Part shown: positions 8,845-16,139 of the stretch, piece after piece
Numbering within the stretch: the stretch's first letter is position 1
How the letters are laid out: each line of letters opens with the position of its first letter
NCBI GenBank assembly: GCA_040904765.1
Contig: JBBDST010000008.1
Location: 62,001 to 126,000 of the forward strand
Length of the DNA: 64,000 bases
From: JBBDST01 sp040904765
GTDB lineage: Bacteria > Actinomycetota > Nitriliruptoria > Nitriliruptorales > Nitriliruptoraceae
Direction of reading: 5' to 3'
The notes under the pieces: generated by a model
Databases searched by the model: none
What the model was told of the DNA's origin: nothing
The model's input: the letters and a program-made list of their open reading frames with translations, nothing else
Program-made: the position numbers and the translations under genes

Positions 8845-9681
8845 TTACTGTTCGCGTTGAACAAACACTTGAGCGACAATCGGTGCCACCTGGGTAGTTT
8901 CATATTCGCGGTAACCATGCTCGTCAATAACAGCAATCAGTGGGTAGATGTTGCGTAACTGGTCAGGCCCACCGGTCGCTGAGTCAGCTTCGGCAGCGTC
9001 GGCCAACGCATCAAGAGCGGTCATCACTGCTTGATGTTCGCTTACGGTGGCCCTATGTACCCGTTTCAGTGTCCCCTTAGCAATCAGTGAACCACTGCCG
9101 CTGGCCGCATACGCGGTGGCGAGATATTTCCCACCGACCGGGTCATATTCATAAATGCGGGCAGTAGATGAGTGCGGGTCAAATCCAGCAAACAACGGGA
9201 CGACAATGAGACCTTGCAGAGTCAACGGCAAATGTGCGCGCACCATTGCGGCCAGTTTGGTAGCACGCCCGTCCAGTGAGAGCGTGTGGCCTTCCACTTT
9301 CTCATAATGTTCAAGCTCAGTTGCGAAAAGTTTGGCAAGGTCAGTCGCAGGACCGGCTGCGCCGGAGATCGCTACAGCTGAATAGGCGTCGGCAGGAAAG
9401 ACTTTGCGCATATCGCTGCGGGCAATCAAGTGTCCTGTAATGCCACGTCGATCGCCAGCGATGACTACGCCGCCGTCAAAAACAAGCGCTAACACAGTCG
9501 TGCCCTCGACACTCAGCTTGGCGAGCGAACTGTTTCCGAACTGTTCAGGTGACGTCAACGCAGTCAACGCATGGGGCGCTTGGGTGTGTAGTACATCGAA
9601 GAATGACGATGTGTGGTTCAGCGCTCCAGAAGCCAACACGTTAAGCGCGATAGCGGGCGAGTCAGACGAAAAATGTTGCAT
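8845..9681 (-). CDS. prcB: 20S proteasome beta subunit PrcB (proprotein)
   Basis: The catalytic beta subunit, made as a 278-residue precursor. The first 60 residues form a propeptide. Autocleavage is expected between Gly60 and Thr61 in the sequence SVEGTTVLAL, exposing the Thr nucleophile; Asp77 and Arg79 lie in the following GGVVIAGDRR motif. I chose the ATG at 9681, which has GAGGA just upstream and gives a normal propeptide; a longer frame to 9858 would run back into the preceding SDR gene. Mature beta rings should stack between two PrcA rings. Confidence 0.95.
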   Translation of the reverse strand: MQHFSSDSPAIALNVLASGALNHTSSFFDVLHTQAPHALTALTSPEQFGNSSLAKLSVEGTTVLALVFDGGVVIAGDRRGITGHLIARSDMRKVFPADAYSAVAISGAAGPATDLAKLFATELEHYEKVEGHTLSLDGRATKLAAMVRAHLPLTLQGLIVVPLFAGFDPHSSTARIYEYDPVGGKYLATAYAASGSGSLIAKGTLKRVHRATVSEHQAVMTALDALADAAEADSATGGPDQLRNIYPLIAVIDEHGYREYETTQVAPIVAQVFVQREQ

Positions 9682-9725
9682 TATGTCCTCAGTGTGCTGA
9701 AAAAAACCGGTTGATTTGGCGGTGT

Positions 9726-10541
9726 TTAGCCTGCTTTGGCAGAAAGTCCGCCGTCTACAACAAGTTCGATTCCGGTGACATATTCGGCTTCGTGGGAGGC
9801 GAGAAATAACGCTGCCTGTGCAACATCCCAGGCGGTACCCATTTTGCCTGTAGGGCAAAGGGCATCGCGTGCGGCAAGCAAACTGGCAGAGTCGTTCGTG
9901 CCAAATGTGCCCTGCATGGAGTTGGTAACTAACGGTGTGTTCATCAGTCCAGGAAGCACCGCGTTGGCACGTACGCCACGCGTTGCATATTCAAGGGCGA
10001 TGCTGCGGGTGAACTGTCCTACCGCCGATTTGGATGCGGCGTAGGCGATCATCGACACGCCGGTGTGGCGGATGCCTGATACAGATCCGATATTGACAAT
10101 GGCGGACCGGCCGGCAGCTTCAAGTGCTGGCAGGGCATGTTTGCATGTCAAAAACATCCCGGTCATGTTGACATTCAATGCCCGTTGCCAATCGGCAAGC
10201 GGAAGTTCGGTAATAGCACCCAACGTGACGATGCCGACATTGTTGTGCAGGGTGTCAAGCGCACCGAATGTGTCAACACAGGCAGCGACCGCATTCTCAA
10301 CGGCGTCTTCGTCAGTGACATCGGCCGCGTGTGCGACTGCAGCTCCACCATTTTCGACAATGTGGTCGACGGTTACCTGAGCTCGCGCGAGATCACGGTC
10401 CACCACAAACACTGACGCTCCATGGGCAGCATAAAGAACCGCTGCTGCTGCCCCGTTTGCCCAGCCAGATGGGTCAGAACCACCGCCGGAAACAAAAACT
10501 GTGCGCTGATGCATCCGAGGTGTTGACGTGTCAATCTGCAC
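9726..10541 (-). CDS. Short-chain dehydrogenase/reductase (SDR), classical type
   Basis: An NAD(P)-dependent oxidoreductase of 271 residues. The cofactor loop is SGGGSDPSGWANG near residues 18-30, an extended glycine-rich form found in one SDR subgroup; VVDRD follows at the second strand, with the NNVG motif, the active-site Ser in NIGSVSG and the YAASK catalytic Tyr/Lys pair. The GTG start at 10541 has AAAGGA five bases upstream. It lies between pup and prcB, which in other actinobacterial loci known to me are adjacent. Its substrate is unknown, and any role with the proteasome is speculative. Confidence 0.88.
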   Translation of the reverse strand: MQIDTSTPRMHQRTVFVSGGGSDPSGWANGAAAAVLYAAHGASVFVVDRDLARAQVTVDHIVENGGAAVAHAADVTDEDAVENAVAACVDTFGALDTLHNNVGIVTLGAITELPLADWQRALNVNMTGMFLTCKHALPALEAAGRSAIVNIGSVSGIRHTGVSMIAYAASKSAVGQFTRSIALEYATRGVRANAVLPGLMNTPLVTNSMQGTFGTNDSASLLAARDALCPTGKMGTAWDVAQAALFLASHEAEYVTGIELVVDGGLSAKAG

Positions 10542-10558
10542 GTTGGTCCTTTACAAAT

Positions 10559-10756
10559 TTACTGGCCGCCCTTTTGGACGTATCCCCGTACAAATTCTTC
10601 AGCATTTTTCTCGAGAACGCCGTCAATTTCGTCGAGAAGATCATCGACGTCGTTGATCAGTGAGGCGTCGAAAACTTGGGTGGCCGGTTGCGTCCCGGTG
10701 TCGGCATCATCAGGCCCAGATGATCCGGGTTTAAACTGACGGTCCTGGATCCCCAT
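10559..10756 (-). CDS. pup: Prokaryotic ubiquitin-like protein Pup
   Basis: The 65-residue intrinsically disordered protein tag. It ends in VQKGGQ, so it is the Gln form that Dop must deamidate to Glu before PafA can ligate it. The C-terminal half holds the coiled-coil-forming region (DVDDLLDEIDGVLEKNAEEFVRGY split across about residues 37-60) that binds the N-terminal coiled coil of ARC. A GAGGA ribosome site lies seven bases before the ATG. It follows dop by 26 bases. Confidence 0.97.
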   Translation of the reverse strand: MGIQDRQFKPGSSGPDDADTGTQPATQVFDASLINDVDDLLDEIDGVLEKNAEEFVRGYVQKGGQ

Positions 10757-10782
10757 AACTACATCCTCGTGTTCGCATTGCT

Positions 10783-12294
10783 TTAGCCTAGCGATATTGC
10801 CGTTCGCTCTGGCGATGACAGCAGATCGGCAAGAAACGCGTCAACTGTGTCGTGGGCGGCAAACAGGTCGGCAGTGTGTGCAGCGGTACCGAACTGCGGA
10901 TCAGGCATTGTGACACGTGTATGACCGCTGTTGCCATTTGAGAACACCATCGCGTCCCAGCCGGCGGCAATGATGGCTTGAGAAAAATGTCGGATGCTCT
11001 CGCCGCGAAAATAGGCACGCGTGTTTGTAGGTGCCGTGGTTATGGCCGTTTCGATCGCTTCGTCGGTCAGGATGCGTTCAACACGACCATGCTGACGTAG
11101 CCGATAATAGAGGCCGTGTTCGTGACGCAGATCGTGATACTGCAAATCAATGAGTTGCACACGCGCATCTGTTGCAGCGCAGTTGTTGCGCGCCATATAC
11201 GCGGTGATCAGGTTTTGTTTGGTGGCCCAGTCAACCCGTCCAACCAGTCGTTGAGGGTTGTTCGCAGCATCGTCAAGGATGCGTGACCACAGTGTCAGTA
11301 CGCGTGACGCTTCACTATCGGGGGAACGTTCTGCGGCGATATATGCGGCGCAGGCGTCGCGATAGATCGTCTGAATTCCCAGAGCGGTCGCCGTTTTACC
11401 CGACTCCAGCATGTGCGCAAAGTTTAAAGTGAGGTCATGTGACTGGTGATGAAAGGCTTGAACCGGATCGAGCAAAACTGGCAAGTCGGTGAGATAGCCG
11501 GCGATGTAGGCGTCTAGGACGAGCATCATCGTGCCAACTTTCAAAAAGCCTGCTACTTCGCACATGTTTGCATCACCGTTAATGACATGCAGTCGGCGAT
11601 AGCGTGACGGGTCAGCATGTGGTTCATCACGGGTGTTCATAATGCCCCGACGCACGGTTGTTTCTAGGCCGACTTCGCATTCAAAAAATTCGGCACGTTG
11701 GGTGAGTTGGAACGCAACATCAGGCTGATGTTCGCTTCCTGTGCGTCCGGCACCAACAAACACCGATCGGGTGACAAAAAAAGGCATAAGTACTTGCGTG
11801 AGTGCGCCAAACGGCACCGAACGGGGAATTAGATAGTTCTCATGGGTGCCATAGGCAGCACCTTTGCCGTCAATGTTGTTTTTATACAGCAGTATTGCCG
11901 CTCCAGGATATTGTGAGCTGGCATGGACGGCCGCTCGCCGCATGATTTCATCACCCGCATGTTCGTATCGCAACAGGTCATACGCACTGGCGCATTCAGG
12001 TGACGAGTATTCCGGATGCGCATGATCGACATACACCCGCGCACCGTTGGTGAGAACCAGGTTGGGGATACCAAAGTCGTCCAACGCAAAGCGGCTGCTG
12101 TCACGTGCCAAACGTGGCTGGCGGGCGTCTTGTAACGGCTCTTCGTCAGAGTAATCAAATCCAGCCCACTGCCTATCGACGCTTCGATAGGCGTTTACAA
12201 CTCGCGCAGACGACACGACTGGGCTTGCGCTGGGATCATCTGGTACTGCAATTCCATACTCGGTTTCAATGCCAGCGAAGGTCTGGAAACTCAC
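10783..12294 (-). CDS. dop: Pup deamidase / depupylase Dop
   Basis: Deamidates the C-terminal Gln of Pup and removes Pup from conjugates, 503 residues. It shares the PafA fold: FAGIETEYG with Glu10 near the N-terminus, and RVYVDHAHPEYSSPE with catalytic Asp90. Unlike PafA it has the extra Dop loop (about residues 38-80). The GTG start overlaps the arc stop by four bases (GTGA), so ARC and Dop should be translationally coupled. Confidence 0.95.
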   Translation of the reverse strand: MSFQTFAGIETEYGIAVPDDPSASPVVSSARVVNAYRSVDRQWAGFDYSDEEPLQDARQPRLARDSSRFALDDFGIPNLVLTNGARVYVDHAHPEYSSPECASAYDLLRYEHAGDEIMRRAAVHASSQYPGAAILLYKNNIDGKGAAYGTHENYLIPRSVPFGALTQVLMPFFVTRSVFVGAGRTGSEHQPDVAFQLTQRAEFFECEVGLETTVRRGIMNTRDEPHADPSRYRRLHVINGDANMCEVAGFLKVGTMMLVLDAYIAGYLTDLPVLLDPVQAFHHQSHDLTLNFAHMLESGKTATALGIQTIYRDACAAYIAAERSPDSEASRVLTLWSRILDDAANNPQRLVGRVDWATKQNLITAYMARNNCAATDARVQLIDLQYHDLRHEHGLYYRLRQHGRVERILTDEAIETAITTAPTNTRAYFRGESIRHFSQAIIAAGWDAMVFSNGNSGHTRVTMPDPQFGTAAHTADLFAAHDTVDAFLADLLSSPERTAISLG

Positions 12295-13985
12295 GGCGTG
12301 CCACCGGGTTTGGTGTCGGATTCGTTGGGGCGAATGCGCCGAATTTCGGCGATTCGGCCGTCACGCTGCCCGAGGGTTCGTGCCCACTCGTCAGGATGGC
12401 GTTCCGCGGGAAGATCTTTGTTTTCGTGAAACTCATCACGGACTGCTGCCAGCAGATCATTACGGGTAATGCCGCGTTCGCCGCCAGAAATAACTCTTTT
12501 TACGGCACGTTTTTTTGCCCGCGAAATGACACTTTCAAGCATCGCGCCGGACACAAAATCTCGCAGGTAGAGTCGCTGATTACGCCCGTCGACAAAGACA
12601 ACATCAATGATTGCAAAGTCATCGGTAGTGGCATACACCGCCTCTACGACGGTCGTTATCAGACTTGCTCGTAGCCCATCTGGATCGTTTGCGAATTGCG
12701 GTAAGTCTGATGTCGCTATTGGCACGTCGCTGGTCAGATAACGGGTCAGGATGTCGTATGCGGCTTCCTCGTCGGGCCGTTCAATCCGGATTTTGATGTC
12801 GAGTCTGCCAGGGCGAAGAATGGCGGGGTCAATCATGTCCTCGCGGTTTGATGCGCCAATGATAAGGACGTCGCGTAGCGTTTCGATTCCGTCGATCTCG
12901 GCCAACAGCTGCGGCACGATGGTGGTTTCCATGTCAGAGGAGACACCCGAACCGCGTGTGCGAAACAGTGCTTCCATCTCGTCGAAAAACATGACGACCG
13001 GAAAGCCATCAGCGGCTTTCTCGCGGGCATGTGAGAACAGTAGGCGAATTTCACGTTCGGTTTCGCCGACGTATTTGTTGAGAAGTTCCGGGCCTTTAAC
13101 GCTGACGAAAAACCCCCGTGGTGTGCCATCGCCACGACGTTCGGCAGCCCGTTCAGCAAGCGAATGTGCGATTGCTTTCGCAATCAACGTTTTCCCGCAT
13201 CCTGGAGGCCCATAGAGCAGTACGCCTTTGGGCGCCCGCAATTGATGTTCGGCATACAATTCAGCAAAGACGTAAGGCAGTTCGACGGCATCTTTGATCA
13301 TTTCGATCTGTGGCGCTAGACCGCCGATCGCCTCGTAGGTGACGTCGGGGACTTCCGACAGAAACAGATTTTCGCCGCCCGGACGTGCAACGAGTTCAAA
13401 AGCGAGGTGGTTTTTGGTGTCTACCAACACCAGATCGCCCGGTTTTACCGGCGCGTTGTTCAACTCCCCTGCCCGACCGATGATGCGTTGACCATCGTGC
13501 GCGTCGGCCACTACCAGACGGTTGTCTTCGAGGACATCAACGACACTGCGAATGTCACCAAATGATTCGAAGTCGGCTACAGCCACCACCATCATCGCTT
13601 CGTTAACTCGCACCTGCTGGCCGATGGTCACTGCATCCAATGTGACATTTGAGGCCACAGCAAGCTCAAGTTTGCGGCCGTTAGCAAGCGCAGTAACTGA
13701 TTGGTCTGTCAGATTGATGGCGATGACAGTGGCATAGGAATGAGGTGGTTCCGCAAGTCGGGCTAGCTCTTCACGCAGCATCTCCAGTTGCCCGCGAGCG
13801 GCACGTAGGACCGAACTCATCTTTTCATTTTCGGCAGTGGTGCTTTCAAGTTCGCTTCGGGCGGTGCTTAGCGCGTCTTGCAACTGGGTGATACGAGTGT
13901 TTGCGCGTTCAACCGCCCCGTCTGTCGTGTCAGGGTTTGGTGCGACAGGCGACGACGTGGAACCGTCAGGCTGTTGCTGTGCCAT
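12291..13985 (-). CDS. arc: AAA+ proteasome-associated ATPase ARC/Mpa
   Basis: The hexameric unfoldase that receives pupylated proteins and threads them into the 20S core, 564 residues. In order: a coiled coil (about 24-78) that binds Pup, tandem OB domains (about 82-200), then one AAA+ module with Walker A GPPGCGKT (259-266), pore loop KYVGE (304-308) and Walker B VMFFDE (331-336). The protein ends in DTKPGGTP and so lacks the C-terminal Gln-Tyr-Leu docking motif of mycobacterial Mpa. A GTG at 13991, with GGGAG six bases upstream, is a good alternative start. Confidence 0.93.
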   Translation of the reverse strand: MAQQQPDGSTSSPVAPNPDTTDGAVERANTRITQLQDALSTARSELESTTAENEKMSSVLRAARGQLEMLREELARLAEPPHSYATVIAINLTDQSVTALANGRKLELAVASNVTLDAVTIGQQVRVNEAMMVVAVADFESFGDIRSVVDVLEDNRLVVADAHDGQRIIGRAGELNNAPVKPGDLVLVDTKNHLAFELVARPGGENLFLSEVPDVTYEAIGGLAPQIEMIKDAVELPYVFAELYAEHQLRAPKGVLLYGPPGCGKTLIAKAIAHSLAERAAERRGDGTPRGFFVSVKGPELLNKYVGETEREIRLLFSHAREKAADGFPVVMFFDEMEALFRTRGSGVSSDMETTIVPQLLAEIDGIETLRDVLIIGASNREDMIDPAILRPGRLDIKIRIERPDEEAAYDILTRYLTSDVPIATSDLPQFANDPDGLRASLITTVVEAVYATTDDFAIIDVVFVDGRNQRLYLRDFVSGAMLESVISRAKKRAVKRVISGGERGITRNDLLAAVRDEFHENKDLPAERHPDEWARTLGQRDGRIAEIRRIRPNESDTKPGGTP

Positions 13986-14025
13986 GGCCACCGCTCGCTC
14001 CCTTTTTTGCGCGTGTATTTGCAGT

Positions 14026-14961
14026 CTAGGCAGTACGGTCAGGGTTAGTCGCTGCGTCGTCCAAGTCATGGTCGCGATCAACTGCATTCCAGTCAATGCG
14101 TCCGCCTGTGTCGAGCTTACGACGACGACGTAACGGTCCACCGTCAGCGCGGGACAGCACCCTTCGGGCAGTCGTGAGAAAAGCGGTATGTGCGACCATT
14201 CGGTGGGCCGGTCGCACGGCAAGACCGTCAATATCCCAGCCGCGTACAAGCGTTTCGCTCGTAGCAACGTTCGCAAACTGACCATCATCCCATAGCGCGT
14301 CGGTGAATCGCATCACTTGAGGCACGCCAGGGGTATAACCCAAGATAATGCCACCAGGTGCGAGTGCTTCAGCGGCTGCTGGCACTACCTGCCACGGTTC
14401 GAGCATGTCCAACAGCACACGATGTGGCGCGTATTGAGCGAAACCGTCAACGGCATCACCGACAGTCAGAGTCCAGTTGGACGGCGGATCCCCAAAGAAA
14501 CGGGCGACATTTTTTGCAGCCACCGCCGCGTGGTCGTCACGGCGTTCAAAGGAGATGACTTGTCCCGTTGGGCCAACCGCATGCAGCAATGCCAAGGTAA
14601 GGGCACCTGAACCGGCTCCGGCTTCAACGACCACACAGCCCGGCCGGATATCTGCCAGCGACAGGATCATTGCTTGATCTTTGCTGTACACGACTTGCGC
14701 ACCACGAGTCATTTTCATCACAAAATCATCTTGAGTGGGCCGTAATGCCAGCATTTCGCCACCTTTTGCGGTGACAATGATGCTGCCTTCAACCTGGCCG
14801 ATCACGGCATCATGTTCAAGTATGCCCCCGTGGGAATGCCACTGCTCGCCTTCGGCGAGCGTCAACATGTAACGGCGTTTTTTGCGGTCGGTTAACAGCA
14901 CCGTCTCGCCACTGGTAAGTGGTTCGGGGCTGCCGGGCAGGCGAAATGACGAAACAGTCAC
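14026..14961 (-). CDS. trmI: tRNA (adenine(58)-N(1))-methyltransferase TrmI
   Basis: Makes m1A58 in the T loop of tRNA, 311 residues, active as a tetramer in characterised homologues. A small N-terminal beta domain is followed by a Rossmann SAM-binding core with VVEAGAGSGALTLALL (motif I) and the LLDMLEPW motif. TrmI next to the proteasome genes is conserved in Mycobacterium (Rv2118c). The GTG start overlaps the stop of the upstream thiolase-fusion gene by four bases, so two enzymes that modify the same tRNA arm are translationally coupled. Confidence 0.93.
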   Translation of the reverse strand: MTVSSFRLPGSPEPLTSGETVLLTDRKKRRYMLTLAEGEQWHSHGGILEHDAVIGQVEGSIIVTAKGGEMLALRPTQDDFVMKMTRGAQVVYSKDQAMILSLADIRPGCVVVEAGAGSGALTLALLHAVGPTGQVISFERRDDHAAVAAKNVARFFGDPPSNWTLTVGDAVDGFAQYAPHRVLLDMLEPWQVVPAAAEALAPGGIILGYTPGVPQVMRFTDALWDDGQFANVATSETLVRGWDIDGLAVRPAHRMVAHTAFLTTARRVLSRADGGPLRRRRKLDTGGRIDWNAVDRDHDLDDAATNPDRTA

Positions 14962-16109
14962 GGTGTACTTTCACTCACAGAATGCCGCAATGCGGCGCGT
15001 TGGCGGCAGAACGCACAGACAGTACCGGTTGTCGGCATGCCACAGTCACCGCATGCACCGATCTCGGTAAATACGTTGGCAACTGCATCGTTTGCAATCG
15101 GATGTCGGTCTAGGAATCCAAACAGGAACTGTGCTTTCACGCCTGGGGTTGCCGCTTCAAGCAGATCGAGAGCGGCTTTATACTGCTGGCCGGTGTTGCC
15201 GTCGACTAACGGACATTCTTCAACGACGTAGTCGATCCCTTTAATGACACAATATGCGGCAGTTTCACGTTCAGAAAGCCGATAGAGGGGTTTGCATTTA
15301 CGCGTCTGGTTGGGCGCGTTCGCAGGCAGAAGTGGTGCTTGGCGACTCAAGAGTGCATCGTTCCAACGGGTGAAATTGCCAAGAAGCGTCGCCGCTTCGT
15401 CATCAAGATTATGGCCGGTTACCACCACCGTGAAGTCATGTTTGGTGGCATATGCGTTGAACACGTAACGCTTGCTGACACCACACACGCCACACGGTGA
15501 GCGGTCAAGTGTGCTGGCTGCCGTACCAGTTGAAAAACCGTAGGTATCGTTAAGATCTACGGTGTGTAGCTGGGCGTCACGCGAGCTGGCGAACGCTCGG
15601 GTGACCGCTTCGCTCCGTGATGAGTAACCACCGATGCCAAGCCCAACGTAAAGCCCTTCAGCGTGGTATCCCAGTTCGAGCAGCATGTCCCAAAGCGCCA
15701 GCGAATCTTTGCCGCCAGAGACAGCAACCAAAATCCGATCTGCATACGAAAACATACGTTCACTGGGTTCAGCGCCGGGCGGATGATCGATTGCTTTGCG
15801 CACTTGTGCCATGACGTGGTCAGGAAAATGATCGGCACACCAGGCTGCACGGTGACGCTGTTCGACCATTACGGCGGGCTGGCGGCATGCCACACACTGT
15901 GGATAGTCGCTGGCTCCTCCGGAAATGACCGGTCGAATTTCAACGTCATTATTGGGTCCCAGTTGGTGATGGTTCGCGACCAGGTTGCCGTCGACTAGTA
16001 CGAGGACGGTGTGTGCGATGATGTCGAGTTCGTCAAGAACCGATTGGACATTACGTTCGCCCGGCAGTGTGACGTGACGATCGGGGTTGCGTAGACGGAT
16101 CGCAAGCAT
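14958..16109 (-). CDS. ttuA: Fusion: ubiquitin-like sulfur carrier (TtuB/MoaD/ThiS type) + TtuA-type tRNA 2-thiouridine synthetase
   Basis: A 383-residue protein in one uninterrupted frame from an ATG with AAGGAG five bases upstream. Residues 1-65 look like a beta-grasp sulfur carrier: two short strands, a helix containing SVLDELDI, and a terminal EIRPVISGG. Residues 66-383 are TtuA/Ncs6-like: a zinc finger (C72, C75, C91, H94), the PP-loop SGGKDS at 131-136, TGHNLDDEA near 231, the iron-sulfur Cys set C206, C209, C299, and a second zinc finger (C353, C356, C365, C368). In Thermus, TtuA uses the thiocarboxylate of a separate TtuB to make 2-thiouridine at T54. Here the Gly-Gly is internal, so it must act in cis after cleavage or be non-standard. 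The thiolase assignment is firm; the carrier domain is a strong inference from its pattern. Confidence 0.88.
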   Translation of the reverse strand: MLAIRLRNPDRHVTLPGERNVQSVLDELDIIAHTVLVLVDGNLVANHHQLGPNNDVEIRPVISGGASDYPQCVACRQPAVMVEQRHRAAWCADHFPDHVMAQVRKAIDHPPGAEPSERMFSYADRILVAVSGGKDSLALWDMLLELGYHAEGLYVGLGIGGYSSRSEAVTRAFASSRDAQLHTVDLNDTYGFSTGTAASTLDRSPCGVCGVSKRYVFNAYATKHDFTVVVTGHNLDDEAATLLGNFTRWNDALLSRQAPLLPANAPNQTRKCKPLYRLSERETAAYCVIKGIDYVVEECPLVDGNTGQQYKAALDLLEAATPGVKAQFLFGFLDRHPIANDAVANVFTEIGACGDCGMPTTGTVCAFCRQRAALRHSVSESTP

Positions 16110-16139
16110 GCTGACTCCTTCTGCACGTCTCAGCGGCGA

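Noticed and set aside
9682..9858. Longer PrcB starting at 9858
   Set aside because: It would overlap the SDR gene and make an abnormally long propeptide; the ATG at 9681 has its own ribosome site.
13986..14288. Longer ARC starting at 14288
   Set aside because: The extra 101 residues run back through the trmI coding sequence and do not resemble the ARC N-terminus, which begins just before the coiled coil.
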